Source: Tritrichomonas foetus
Taxonomy: Eukaryota; Parabasalia; Tritrichomonadida; Tritrichomonadidae
DNA length: 64,000 nt
NCBI GenBank assembly: GCA_001839685.1
Contig: MLAK01000815.1
Coordinates: 124,001 to 188,000, forward strand
Reading direction: 5' to 3'
The notes under the pieces are model-generated. The model did no database searches, was not told where the DNA came from, and saw only the letters and a program-made list of their open reading frames with translations. Positions 30,701-41,024 of the stretch are shown here, one piece after another (position 1 is the stretch's first letter; each line of letters starts with the position of its first letter). Position numbers and translations under genes: made by a program.

Positions 30701-33289
30701 TATTATATCCTTCTTTATAACAAGATTCCAAAAGATATTATGACAGTTATTTTTGAAAAACTTCCAATATTAGCATCAACAACACCGTCAATTTCCAAAA
30801 TAGTATTTACACATTATTTCAATGATGAATTAATTCAAAAATCACGTGTAAGCTATTATTATTTTTGTGGATTTATAAACCTTTTTTCTCACCATTATCC
30901 AAGAACAGAAAAGGTAAATAAATTTGATGCTTTTATTTTTAGTAATATTGGGAAAATTATATCATTATGCATTTTTTATTTAAAGCGTGCTAATATATTT
31001 CTAGAAAAAGTTTCTATTTATCGTGTTATTAAAGCGTTATGTGAGATATTTGAACCAAAAAATCATTTTAATTACAATCCAGATGATCTTTCAAGTATTA
31101 TCTATCATATTTCAAAGGTTTTCAAATTTTGTGGGGAGCAAGTTATCAAAGAAAGTTTATTACTTAATATGATTGATGTAGCTAATTCATTTTTTAAGAT
31201 ATCAAGAATTCAAAAACTCGTAAGTCCTAAGAAACTCTTCTTTGATTTTATTCAATTCGGACTTGTTGATGAAACTTTGCCCTATTATCAAGAATTTACA
31301 CCATTTTCATTAATAAATAATATTTTATATGTAAATTCTTTCACTTTTGAAATCACCTCAATGATTGATAAATTTATTTCAATTTCTGATCAATGTCTTT
31401 CTTTTATTGTTCAATTAAGCTTTTTCATAGAAAAAGATTCTTTGAGAACAATTTATGCGTATTTGTATTCCAAAGATCCGAAGAGACTTTTGCAGAATTT
31501 TATACCATTTTTACAGGTTAAAACTTGGTATTTTATGTTTCTAAATAGGATAGATTTTTCAAGAGTTTATCCTTTCATCATTTCAATATTTCGTGATTTT
31601 GCTCTTGAGGATACTTCTAGTTTAATCGAATATATACCAATGATTAAAACTTTTTGTAAATTATTTGATCACAATTTTAATGTAAATGAGCTTTTGAACA
31701 TTATAAATCAAGCAGAAAATTCTCAAGAAAACAATAAAGATTATATGAAGGAAAGAATCCCAGAAGTGAATTATTATTTATTTTCATGGGGATATATGTG
31801 TGGTAATATTAAAATAGCTTCAAGAGCGATAGAACTTATTAATAAGAATATAAATAAAGGAATAGTATCAAATAATCAAATATTCAGCAAAGAAAAAGTC
31901 GAAATTGCTCTCAGATCACTTTATATTACTGCACAGATGCTTTTTGAAGAATCAAATCAAATAAAAGCTAAAGATTTAGTAGAAGACATTATTACATTTG
32001 ATGATGATCAATTTGGATTAACAGGAAGTTTTGTTGCAAATGATAATTTTAGCCTTTCTTTCATATCTCAAACAATTGAGTTTATTTCTAATTCCAAATT
32101 AATTTCACAAGAGACTTTCGATTTTATAATTCAATTTATCAATTATAAAAAGAGTGAAAATGTTATTGAGAAAGTTCTCCAATTTATTCTAAAAACAATT
32201 AAATATTCCAATATCAAAGACAACATTGATTTTACCTCTCTTATGGAACATGTATTTACTTCACAATTCAACCCAACATCTAATCACATTATATTTGAGA
32301 TTATTGTTGAATTGGTAACTATTAGTGATAAAACTGTCGAAAAAGGGACGCACGATTACTCGAATTATTCATTTTTATTACTGGCCTTGATACCTTATCT
32401 ACTTAGTCCAAGTTCGACCTTTGAAAAAACACTGACAACATATCAATGCTTCTTTGGAAAGAGTAATTCGGTAAATGATAGTTTATCAACATTGATGATA
32501 AATGAACAAAATTATAATTCATCATATATTAACGATCTCCAAAATCTTTATTATGCACTTGCACCAGGTATAAATAGAAATGCTGCAGAAATACTGTTAG
32601 AACTCTATTCAAAACTTATCAGACAGCAAAGTGATTATCATTCATCATATTATTTGGCTGCTTTTCTCTTGAAATCAAATCTGATTCAAGCAGATTCTCC
32701 TATAATAGGAAACATGGCTCGTGAGGCGATAAACAATAGCAATATCTCATCAACTCCAGGTCAACAAACTTCGGGATCCTCATGTAACATTAATATTTTC
32801 GAAAGCACTCAAAGAAATTCAAAAATTGAAAATAATCATAACTATTCTGGCTTCTTTGATAATGTTAAGTTTGTAGAAACTATTAATTATTTCTTAAAAA
32901 CGGTTGTTCAATACTGTCATGTAAAAACTATGCAAGTTATTTCCAATCCAATGGCAAAAGTTGTCTATCCACAAATAATCTGCGAAAGAATCGAAAAAGA
33001 AATTTTAGAGCATCATGAAAATGTAATGAAAAATGAAACAAAAATTATTATTGATTCTGAAGATACAAATAATACTCCATTCCAAATGTTTGTTGGGTAC
33101 AAGTTCTCAGAAACTCCGATAATAAATTTAATCAGAAAAGAAAATGTTCTCATAAATGTGGAACCATTTACAACTTGGAAAAAAATAATTTCGACACAAA
33201 AAGATTTCACACCAGAAAATAAAGAAGTAAGTGATCTCAAATTCACGATTTCAACACTCAAAAAACAGAAATCTAAAGAAGCAGAATAG
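27770..33289 (+). CDS. Very large helical-repeat (HEAT/ARM-like) protein, unrecognised
   Basis: The product is 1839 residues from the first ATG; the frame is open 12 bases further to a GTG, which a eukaryote would not use. The sequence alternates hydrophobic helices of 15-20 residues with polar turns nearly throughout, rich in Leu, Ile, Phe, Asn and Lys, as in alpha-solenoid scaffolds. Near the end there is a Ser/Asn-rich low-complexity stretch (about residues 1650-1700) and a Lys-rich C-terminus with a short coiled coil. No catalytic motif is visible. Large scaffolds such as Furry-type morphogenesis proteins or karyopherin relatives have this appearance, but I could not match a diagnostic motif. 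Confidence 0.75.
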   Translation: MSTSILSSVLDLIKPKLIKISTAFFRNLPNESDEIFFLYLKSFVFTDVFDGRIDKAAKIAASTPFESYKTILSTFPLLSPEDIKSSPELFQQSIACNIPESQFVNPYLKHGLSFIFYNLYSHFVFKLSQNVDFLDNKKIMNDNNGQFSNDISSLCELIAEFCLQDFSTNFEYKIQLLLMSKWSNAVSNLSLHCNDNSIYEKMKTFLNCNTNRNIVFIFFAKVEYHELPKEIDNKLLSIFNETLLKPDLSENELENFSGFLYNLFGQWFLISPDLSQSNFIQLLFRSISNYITIDKGKNMSLHLLVLLATFSDNQSLMIDPIQLITKYLFNLSNVIVVSPLSILSALKVLLRGRNYAITFRKKKEQLNFTQWKYETISIENIDIIFQYVKKNLIKYCDKQHKLAHFFTQIAAISLDFWLEKGIPELIRPEIMAFCKDALVETFEVLFDIIPTKNVKYYEKITQAATEYLILNLKEMKIEYNCLKSVYNIYPNINMKEYISTNEENIEQFREFLEIKKDSNFLFQIVPTNDFPLFMSDSNLKKLKIFDLTHFCFHSNELICVICDLLIHEQKSIAISAVKSLENIILERNDINYIIFDYLLETFEKHKANLVIHYICLSAVAYFLDLCKNNSIKLKNETAENFNKLIIYSLCSKSVEIRKLTFDIIDIVKNSFTRFLKEKNDEISSEATKNVYLFARSDIRINRIQKKKLKLNEVLKTRASSLIIFYLSCLGKFLSKNDLLAKQTISYFTNIIHGLTFKNDNILALLLPMITNVSQEIKEVLNIYFLNFDIKTASIFSCASPQLINYFLSMKKQLLQPPEFHVMMYLLRIRAKEIEIDTEPLSRQFQNYLINIGALKNDAPTFQVNSALIEDNKNGIFNFANFTYKKLRKMETPEILGYFGYEPIKKTLKNEQTNRNKIIFWLNLSSFNSQTENIQEKTSNNSSLCTITNIVEHNCQKPNSYNEKLPCKTFSSIFRKSLYYILLYNKIPKDIMTVIFEKLPILASTTPSISKIVFTHYFNDELIQKSRVSYYYFCGFINLFSHHYPRTEKVNKFDAFIFSNIGKIISLCIFYLKRANIFLEKVSIYRVIKALCEIFEPKNHFNYNPDDLSSIIYHISKVFKFCGEQVIKESLLLNMIDVANSFFKISRIQKLVSPKKLFFDFIQFGLVDETLPYYQEFTPFSLINNILYVNSFTFEITSMIDKFISISDQCLSFIVQLSFFIEKDSLRTIYAYLYSKDPKRLLQNFIPFLQVKTWYFMFLNRIDFSRVYPFIISIFRDFALEDTSSLIEYIPMIKTFCKLFDHNFNVNELLNIINQAENSQENNKDYMKERIPEVNYYLFSWGYMCGNIKIASRAIELINKNINKGIVSNNQIFSKEKVEIALRSLYITAQMLFEESNQIKAKDLVEDIITFDDDQFGLTGSFVANDNFSLSFISQTIEFISNSKLISQETFDFIIQFINYKKSENVIEKVLQFILKTIKYSNIKDNIDFTSLMEHVFTSQFNPTSNHIIFEIIVELVTISDKTVEKGTHDYSNYSFLLLALIPYLLSPSSTFEKTLTTYQCFFGKSNSVNDSLSTLMINEQNYNSSYINDLQNLYYALAPGINRNAAEILLELYSKLIRQQSDYHSSYYLAAFLLKSNLIQADSPIIGNMAREAINNSNISSTPGQQTSGSSCNINIFESTQRNSKIENNHNYSGFFDNVKFVETINYFLKTVVQYCHVKTMQVISNPMAKVVYPQIICERIEKEILEHHENVMKNETKIIIDSEDTNNTPFQMFVGYKFSETPIINLIRKENVLINVEPFTTWKKIISTQKDFTPENKEVSDLKFTISTLKKQKSKEAE

Positions 33290-33996
33290 GGTTCCAGCAA
33301 TTTATTTATTAGTGTTGTTTAACCCTAATTTTCGACAGAATTTTAATATTTGTTATTTATAAAAAAATTATGTTGTAATAAGTTAACTTTATCTTATCTT
33401 TTCATTTTTTCTGACAACTTCAGAGGCAAAAAAAGATGTTAGAAATTTCAAATAAAATTAAATTAAATAAAAACATAATTAATCTTTTAAATTTATATAT
33501 GAAATACTTTTATGTAAAGAAATATTTCAAATAAACTTCTAACCCTTGAGAAATGAATAATTGAATTACATTATTTTAAATCCTAAGATTCACATAAAAA
33601 ATTCAGAACAATTGAATATGAGTTTTCAAACTCAAATTCCAGGAACTGCCTACGATCCATAGAATCGTTTCACTACAACACTAGTATTTGTGATAAATTG
33701 AAAAAAACAATAGGGCTATCAAAAACACAAGGATAATTGAATTGCACAAATGTTTACATTAATAAAGAAATATTAGAGTTCAACCACAGAACCACATATC
33801 CCGAATTTTTTAAGAATTTATTTATACGAATTTACATTCGCGTTTACTAATCATACATAACCCAAAAGTGAATTCACGAATAAAAATCAAACAGGAGTAA
33901 TTAAGTAAAGTTTTCCGAAAAATAAAATAAATTTACTTCCGATAAGTTTTTCTCAGATGAATCAAAAAGGGTTAAATATATGTCAATTGTAACCTC
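33290..33996. other. Intergenic region between convergent genes
   Basis: Lies between the ends of the giant repeat-protein gene and the Cdc25-like gene. AT-rich, no coding frame, no RNA gene or repeat family recognised. Confidence 0.5.
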
Positions 33997-35307
33997 CTAT
34001 GGTTGTGATGTAAATGGAAGTGGCTGGCTGCTGCTTTCCATGAAGTATCCTGTTTGTAGTGAGCTAGCCATACTTATGCAGTTGTTTTCACCATAAAGGG
34101 TTTGAATGACGCCTGTTGAGAGCGATCGGCATGTTTTCAAGACATCCGAACGCAATTTCTCGTCTGGTGTCATACTTCTTTTGCTTGGAATTAAATTTGA
34201 ATTTATATTCATTGTGAAATTCAAACTGTTTGAGTTTCCATTTGAATTCGAAGTAGAAATTGAGTTTATTGTATTCGCCAAATCAGCGGAGTTTTGTGCA
34301 CTTATGCTAACTCGATTTTCCAATAAATTGGACATCGAATTACTCATTGAATGAGTTATAATGCCAAATGGATCACTAAGAACATTTGGCGGGTTTGTGT
34401 TTGAATTACTTGCTCGATTGCTTCTGTTTTTGGCAAGCAAATTAGATAAAAATAGCGTCTCGTGGTCAAACAGCCTTTGTGATTGCTTCAGCTTATGTTT
34501 TCCATAGCTTGAATCCTCTTCCATTGGACAGTAACCGCCAGCAATTAACTCGGATCCTTGGAATTGCTTATAGAAGCTTTTGTAGCCTCCTTCGAGGAGA
34601 TAAACTTCGCTGAAGCACAACTTTGGATAGTCAGGCTGGTTCACTTCACGATCAAAATCCCTGAAAAGGTTGATCCATTTGATTGATCGATTTGCAGATA
34701 ATTCGCAATGGAAAATAAGGCAGGCATTTGTGTTGGCAAACCTCTTGTAAATGTCTCTAAGTTGTGACACCTTCAGCAAATTGTATGCGCCAACAATATG
34801 GCCGGCCACAAATTCATGGGTGAATCGGCAATCAACGATGACGATATTATCATAGCAGGCATAATCAATTTCACCTCTGAGCAATTTGGCCATAGTTGAG
34901 CATGAAATTCTATGTGGAAAACCTTCGCTTGGAATAGTCGGCAATATCGGGATATAATTGCTGCAGCTTCCATCAATCGAGTCGCAAAGTGAGCTGGGAC
35001 TAAGAAATTCGCATGGATAGTGATCGTTTTCGCGTGAATTTGGAGGATTATTATCGTGACATGAAATATCGTTTTCCATAAAATACGTCCGTCCATTTTC
35101 CAAATGATTAGCGCTCGAATGCTGCGGATGATGGTGAATACAAGCCTGCCCATGCGCTTGAATATGAACATGGTCTGGGATCACTTCACCATCGAAGGTG
35201 TTGGCCCCTGTTGAACAAGCATCATAACAATCATCGAAATCACTGAAATCTGGAACAGGGATGAGAGGGGCGCCCCCAACAGGGAGAGAAGGGAGTATCC
35301 CATTCAT
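33997..35307 (-). CDS. Cdc25-like dual-specificity phosphatase
   Basis: The product is 436 residues. The rhodanese-fold catalytic domain (about residues 125-270) follows the Cdc25 pattern: IVIVDCRFTHEFVAGHIVGA, the active loop HCELSANR (Cys-X5-Arg, near residue 200), then FRDFDRE, YPKLCFSEVYLLEGGYKSFY and a YCPM motif. Known Cdc25 enzymes remove inhibitory phosphates from cyclin-dependent kinases; Cys and Arg are both present, so activity is plausible. The N-terminal 120 residues hold a His-rich segment and the C-terminal 150 are Asn/Ser-rich low complexity, probably regulatory. A non-Cdc25 rhodanese is less likely given the downstream motifs. Confidence 0.85.
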   Translation of the reverse strand: MNGILPSLPVGGAPLIPVPDFSDFDDCYDACSTGANTFDGEVIPDHVHIQAHGQACIHHHPQHSSANHLENGRTYFMENDISCHDNNPPNSRENDHYPCEFLSPSSLCDSIDGSCSNYIPILPTIPSEGFPHRISCSTMAKLLRGEIDYACYDNIVIVDCRFTHEFVAGHIVGAYNLLKVSQLRDIYKRFANTNACLIFHCELSANRSIKWINLFRDFDREVNQPDYPKLCFSEVYLLEGGYKSFYKQFQGSELIAGGYCPMEEDSSYGKHKLKQSQRLFDHETLFLSNLLAKNRSNRASNSNTNPPNVLSDPFGIITHSMSNSMSNLLENRVSISAQNSADLANTINSISTSNSNGNSNSLNFTMNINSNLIPSKRSMTPDEKLRSDVLKTCRSLSTGVIQTLYGENNCISMASSLQTGYFMESSSQPLPFTSQP

Positions 35308-36480
35308 TTGGGGAAATTTTGAGAGATGATATAGAAATAATTGTGTGAATATGTGGGTGTAATTGTGTAGTTAAATTGAGAAGAAGTTTCTTTAAATTAT
35401 CATGGTGAGTGCCTATCTTTTATTGAAGTTTCAACATTTGGAACATGATTAACAATGCGGTTAGGGTTAATCTTAAACTCTAGAGTAACCATTTTATGTC
35501 AATACTTGTGAAATTGCATCTGAATAGAATAATTTTCAAAGAAAAGTTTTGATGTAAACTTTTCCAGATTTTTTCTTTGATTATTCATAGACATTCATTT
35601 TATTTTCCTTCAAATGCCATAATTAATTTCTATGAATTTTAATTGAATATAATTTTGACTGGTTTACAAAATACTCAGAAAAAAGAAGAATAGAAAGATC
35701 TTAGAATTTTGAATCAAATTCAGAACAACACTATTCGAAATTGATAACATGTCAAAAAAATTAAAGTAATTATTTACTCTTTTCTCATAACTCGAATCAA
35801 CCATAATGATAATAAATTTTTAGTATCTCTCTTTATTAATATTTTTATTTCATTGTAAATAATGTGTTTGTTTATCATGTGCATATGCTTTGCTGTGTAA
35901 TTGATAATTTTAGGAGATAAACGTAATAGAAATTATTTTACATTTTTCAGGCCTAACTTCATTTGTTGTGACTTTAAGCTGAATTTTGTGATAATTGAAA
36001 ATAAATTAATCTGAAATCATTGAATTATTTGAAAAGTTTATTCAACAATGATGAATTCATTTTCAAATTAATGATATCTTATTCATGATAATGATAATTC
36101 GACCTTGTTTAATTGCATACTATTTCCAAATTTACATGTGAAATTTTTAATCCGTAAGAGAAATGAGGATTAGAATCTGCAATTTCGATTCCATCAATAA
36201 ATCATTTCACTTTTCATAAAAAGCTCTCAAAAATTGAAATAATCGTGAAATTGAATAGATCAAGAGTTTATTCCTGGAAAAATTAATAATCATTGGGCCA
36301 TGGATTAGTGAACTCGATTGCTTGTGTTCGGAACACCCGAAAGGATAATTGAAATTCTATGTCGACTTTACAAACAATGTCAACTGCTCCCTTTTCTAAA
36401 CGATCACTTATATGACCACATATATTCACAAAATGTTTAATATCGATAACTCATCATGTGCAATTTTTTTAGTATCTTAT
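35308..36480. other. Intergenic region
   Basis: Between two reverse-strand genes; it should contain the Cdc25-like promoter just right of 35307. Near 36324-36340 there is a short hairpin-like GTGTTCGGAACAC (GTGTTC pairs with GAACAC). No coding frame or RNA gene is convincing. Confidence 0.45.
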
Positions 36481-37824
36481 TTATGCTAAATACCCAAAAA
36501 ACTCAACATTGTTTAGCCACATAGATGCTCTTCCACAATGATTTTTTCCGGTTTGTATAATACGAATTATTTTGTACATTCTTTCGACTTTACACTTCCA
36601 TGTAAAGAATTTATCATCACCATTTAATTCTTTATTGCATCTTTGCTCATCTAATAATGACCAATTGCTTTCATCATCTGATCCCATCACTGCCCATGAT
36701 TTCATATGTGAGGCGCTATAACCACCACTGTGATATGTTTTAAGTGTATATGCACATAGTTTTATTCTTTTCTCTTTAAAATCAAATTGTATCCATGCCC
36801 CTAAATGAGTGTCTGTTGATCCCCAACAACCAGATGATCCAATATTTATCACTACTGATGGATAAGAATACGCAGATGATGAACTAGTTATATTAATTAT
36901 TCCTTTGCTATGTGAATTTCCTCCACATGAATAATTTAACAAGGAAAAAATGCCGAATAATTCTTTTCCTTTTCTATATTTGATCAAAATCTCTGATCTT
37001 TTTGGTTTTGGATCCATTTTGATGGTATCACAACTTTCATTTCCTAATTTGGAGTCATTTGTTTGTGTGAGAACATTATAACACTTCTTTTCTTCATGAT
37101 CATAGACTTTTTGATGTATCTCCCGATGCAATTCATCTTTATTGACATGATCTTTTAATAGTTCAAATATTGTTTCATTGATTGAAGAGTTTGGGAGTGT
37201 TACTTCATTTTCTTTGATTTTCTTTAATAGATCATTTTTCTCATAATCTATTAGTTGCTGGAAATCAACTTTAGATAAGATGATTGAACACTCCATTTTA
37301 TATTTATCAATTGCACGTAAAACAAATTGAAGATAGTTTTGAATGTCACTGATTTGGAAATTTGGATTCGTCAGAATTCTATTAATGCCATGTATATCTT
37401 CTTTGAAAATCTGTTTTGTTTTCGAATAAAATGGGAAGTATTTTGATTTTTCATATTCATTTGCTCTTTTTAAACTTGGAAGCAAATTTCCATCATTTAT
37501 ATATTCAACTAGAATATTGGTTAATGAAGGAATTCCCCAATCAGCTGCCAAATAAAAAAGATGCTCCATCGTATCTTTTGATAATTTCATTGCACATCCA
37601 TGTATCAAATGAATGAATGAAATAACTGCATTATCTGGTATGTCTTTGTTAATGGTGAAAATATTTCCTCTTTCATTTATATTGTTTCGAAATTTACGTG
37701 AATATGTTGCACAGATAAATGGATCAATACTATACTTGTGTCCATTATGAATCAGTGTTAACTGCTTTTCATGTTCTATTATTGGTTTTAGTTGGTACAT
37801 CAAATAGAAAACTAAAAATTTCAT
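36481..37824 (-). CDS. BTB-domain protein with C-terminal F5/8C-like domain
   Basis: The product is 447 residues from the first ATG. Residues about 20-125 resemble a BTB/POZ domain (LIHNGHKYSIDPFICATYS, then VISFIHLIHGCAMKLS), a dimerisation module often used by Cullin-3 ubiquitin-ligase adaptors. A helical middle follows. Residues about 300-445 look like a discoidin or F5/8 type C fold: SSGCWGSTDTHLGAWIQFDF, YTLKTYHSGGYSASHMKSW and MYKIIRIIQTGKNHCG. Proteins of this two-domain layout are numerous in trichomonads. Its ligand is unknown. Confidence 0.8.
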   Translation of the reverse strand: MKFLVFYLMYQLKPIIEHEKQLTLIHNGHKYSIDPFICATYSRKFRNNINERGNIFTINKDIPDNAVISFIHLIHGCAMKLSKDTMEHLFYLAADWGIPSLTNILVEYINDGNLLPSLKRANEYEKSKYFPFYSKTKQIFKEDIHGINRILTNPNFQISDIQNYLQFVLRAIDKYKMECSIILSKVDFQQLIDYEKNDLLKKIKENEVTLPNSSINETIFELLKDHVNKDELHREIHQKVYDHEEKKCYNVLTQTNDSKLGNESCDTIKMDPKPKRSEILIKYRKGKELFGIFSLLNYSCGGNSHSKGIINITSSSSAYSYPSVVINIGSSGCWGSTDTHLGAWIQFDFKEKRIKLCAYTLKTYHSGGYSASHMKSWAVMGSDDESNWSLLDEQRCNKELNGDDKFFTWKCKVERMYKIIRIIQTGKNHCGRASMWLNNVEFFGYLA

Positions 37825-38890
37825 CAACTCACAAAAAACAAAATTTGACGAGCAGAAATAATTGGTCGAATGCCTATTTTTTGTGTTTGGATCTGCTTTA
37901 GATTTTAAGAAGGGGAACTACAATTTTATATCTTTAATTGTTTCCCTAGAATTTTTACTTAATCTGAAAAGTGATATGACAACTATTGAGATATCGCTAT
38001 TATTGATGACCAAATAAATTCAGAAAAAAAATTGATTGATGAATTGATTCCATTTCCAATCAAGATATGTTATTTTCGAGAATATATATTTAAATATTGT
38101 ATATTTATATATTAATCATAAATGTCGTATTTTCCCTCTGATATTTCTTTTTCATGTCAGGATATTTTATCAATGTTATTTATGATAATTTCACAATTTT
38201 TTTTTCAGTTTATAAATGGTCTTTTTATTCGAATTATGACCATATAAATAATGAATAATATTATTTGAAAAAGTTGTGAGTTTTATTGTTTAGCCATACA
38301 AATATTAAAAGAATTCAAAAATGATAGAATTTATTCAATTGTAAATTGCACTTATTCAAAATTCGATGTTTTTCATTGATCATCAGCGAATTATTTCCCA
38401 CAAAATCCGAGTCACGACTTAGATAATATGATACATCTTGTTCCCAGGATTAACAATGATTGCTAGTTTTAACTCTTGGCTCCTCAATCAATAAGCATTT
38501 CTTTTGTTTTGCCTTGATGTGACAAATAATACAACTTTTTTTACTTTGATTTTGGAATTCTAATTCTCGTAAATATTTATTCACTAAAGTTAAACTTTCA
38601 ATGATATTTTTCGTTGAGATATTGAGCACAAAAACGAAATCATACTTCTACTTCATTGAAAACAATCCAAATTGATTCAATGAATTTTTAAATCTATAAA
38701 TCGAAAATATTGTATACATTTCAAATAAATTATTCAAAAATGCATTGAAAATATCTAACGTCATGGTATTTTAATTTCATAAACTTCAGAAAGTGAACTC
38801 TGAAAACATCGAGTTTTATTCAAATCATTCTACAGAAGATATTGAAAATTGAAAAAAATTAAAATTGGCGAAAATCATCAAAATTTCATC
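37825..38890. other. Intergenic region between divergent genes
   Basis: Promoters of the BTB gene (reverse) and the insert-rich kinase gene (forward) must be here. AT-rich with long T runs; no coding frame, repeat family or RNA gene recognised. Confidence 0.5.
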
Positions 38891-40738
38891 ATGTCGAAAC
38901 GAAGCGGAGCATTCAATAATTACCAGGTAATAATGCTGATTTCCGAAGGAGCATCATCTCGTGTCTATTTAGCATTACATAAAGTCCTCAATATTGAAGT
39001 CTCGTTGAAATTGATTCCTGTCAACACTGAATTAAACCCTTCAAAAAATGAACAGAATATTCAGAAAAGTAATGTAAATGAGATTTCCACCATTCAAACT
39101 GAAAAAGAACCAAAAATTGAAAGACAAATTATTTTCCATAATACCGAAATGAAATCAAATGAAAAACTTAACAATAATCAAGAAATGACATATAATGAAC
39201 AATTTGCTCATTCAATGAAAGAATTTTCTTCTATAAAGGCAATCAGTAAATGTGATATGAAAAGCATTTCGAATGATGATGGAAATCCACATAATAATTG
39301 TTATGAAGAAAATCAAATTCCTGAGATGAATGAATTAACGTCTGAGTCAATTATTTTAAGAAGCCTAACACATAACAACGTCATTTCATTTTTTGACGCA
39401 TTTTTTGTTGATTCGTCAGAATTAGGTGGACTCGAAAAAGACTTCAGTAATTATTGTACTAATGGGGATGATGCTAAATTCCCAAGTATGTTTTATGTTA
39501 TTGTTCTTGAATATGCAGGAAATGGAACAATAGCGTCACTTGTGAATGACATTGTTGCCATTAATTTTTGTTCCAAAAATGTTTCTCAAAATAGAGAAAA
39601 AGATTCTGCTTCAATCGGAAATATTAGAAAGACTGGACAATTTGAAGTGAACCGTTATAAATTGAATAACCCTCAGAGTGATTTTTACATCATTGGAGAA
39701 AATCGGACACGTGAATTCTTTTGTCAGATTGCTGATGCTTTAACTTATATTCATTCAACAGGAATTTTGCATCGCGACATAAAAGCAGAAAATATTTTGA
39801 TTGATAATGACTACAACATCAAAATAAGTGATTTTGGCTTTGCAATTAATCGCGATGCTTTTAATCATTCAAATCAAATCGAATTGAATCAAAATGATAT
39901 TTCTAAATGTGAATTAAAAAAAAGTGAAAATGAAAGACATGATATTTCACAAAGTGATGGCGAAAATTTGAGAAAAACAAATGATGTAGCTTTTGTTGGA
40001 TCTCCCCTTTATGTATCACCTGAAGTAGCCTTGAAAATTACGTGTAATGAAGTGTCAGATGTTTGGAGTTTAGGAGTTTTACTTTATTATATGGTTTATG
40101 GGGAATTTCCATTTTATGATTCAAATGTCAACTCAATTCTTAATAAAATTGTCTATAACGACGTTAAATTCCCTCAACTTGATCGTGTAATTGACAACCA
40201 GCAACAAAAGGAAAAACCTAATTCCGACAATGATTTTAACAATATTAATATAAATACTTCCCGTTTCGACCAGATTAACGATCTTATTTCAAGGATGTTA
40301 ACCAAAAATTGGAAAAATAGAATTACTTTAAAAGAAATTAAATTACATCCTTGGCTGAATGAAAAAGTTGGTTTTTCTCAACACATTCCAACATTTGTTA
40401 GTGACATTTCTGTCTATGAATTTTTGGAAGCCAAAGGAATTCCAAAACAAGAAATGATTGATAGATTAGCCGAAAAATCTGCCGAACACGAAGCATTATA
40501 TAGAATTACCAAGAAAAAATTATCAGAAATGACTAAACGCAAAGCTTGCGTTGGGATTCCTTCAACAAAACCAATCAGGAGGCAATCTCTAAAAAGATGG
40601 TCTGAAGTTGGTATTCCTGAAGCACCACATGAGCTCATTCGATCGAAAACGGGAAGTCAAGCAAAGATTTGTATTCCAAAGGTGAAAAGGAGACTTTCTA
40701 CTGGCAAAATAATGCAACTCTCGCCAGCTCCAATGTAA
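38891..40738 (+). CDS. Protein kinase with large low-complexity inserts
   Basis: The product is 615 residues from the first in-frame ATG. The kinase domain is spread over residues 8-495. The loop GASSRVYLAL and the Lys in VSLKLIPV are present. An insert of about 100 Asn/Glu-rich residues separates the Lys from a helix-C-like ELTSESIILRSLTHNNVISF. The catalytic loop HRDIKAENILI (near 294), DFGFA (near 313), a 40-residue insert in the activation segment, GSPLYVSPEVAL and DVWSLGVLLYYMVYG follow. All catalytic residues are there, so it should be active. Fold type is CAMK-like. The basic C-terminus is probably regulatory. Confidence 0.9.
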   Translation: MSKRSGAFNNYQVIMLISEGASSRVYLALHKVLNIEVSLKLIPVNTELNPSKNEQNIQKSNVNEISTIQTEKEPKIERQIIFHNTEMKSNEKLNNNQEMTYNEQFAHSMKEFSSIKAISKCDMKSISNDDGNPHNNCYEENQIPEMNELTSESIILRSLTHNNVISFFDAFFVDSSELGGLEKDFSNYCTNGDDAKFPSMFYVIVLEYAGNGTIASLVNDIVAINFCSKNVSQNREKDSASIGNIRKTGQFEVNRYKLNNPQSDFYIIGENRTREFFCQIADALTYIHSTGILHRDIKAENILIDNDYNIKISDFGFAINRDAFNHSNQIELNQNDISKCELKKSENERHDISQSDGENLRKTNDVAFVGSPLYVSPEVALKITCNEVSDVWSLGVLLYYMVYGEFPFYDSNVNSILNKIVYNDVKFPQLDRVIDNQQQKEKPNSDNDFNNININTSRFDQINDLISRMLTKNWKNRITLKEIKLHPWLNEKVGFSQHIPTFVSDISVYEFLEAKGIPKQEMIDRLAEKSAEHEALYRITKKKLSEMTKRKACVGIPSTKPIRRQSLKRWSEVGIPEAPHELIRSKTGSQAKICIPKVKRRLSTGKIMQLSPAPM

Positions 40739-41024
40739 TTATTTTATCATCGATTATTTTAATAATCTCAGCAAATTGTTTCGATTTTTAATATCTAATG
40801 ATAATTATCAAAAATTTTAAAAAGAAAACTCATATGCTTGTATGATAAAAATGATGTTTGAATAAAATAATATTGCCAGAAAAATCCTCTACTTTTAATT
40901 CTATATTAAATATAAAGAATAACTAGTCATTCTAACTGGTTAGAATTAAATTTGTTTTTAAAAAATGCTCAAAAATGAATTCATTAGAAATATTTCATAT
41001 AACATGTCAGTATAGAGTGTGTTG
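40739..41024. other. Short spacer between kinase and bromodomain genes
   Basis: About 290 bp, AT-rich, with no coding frame. An ATG at 41004 runs into a stop after three codons, so the bromodomain start must be 41025. Confidence 0.5.

Noticed and set aside
35457..35475. Telomere-like TTAGGG
   Set aside because: A single GTTAGGGTTAA occurs; there is no tandem array.
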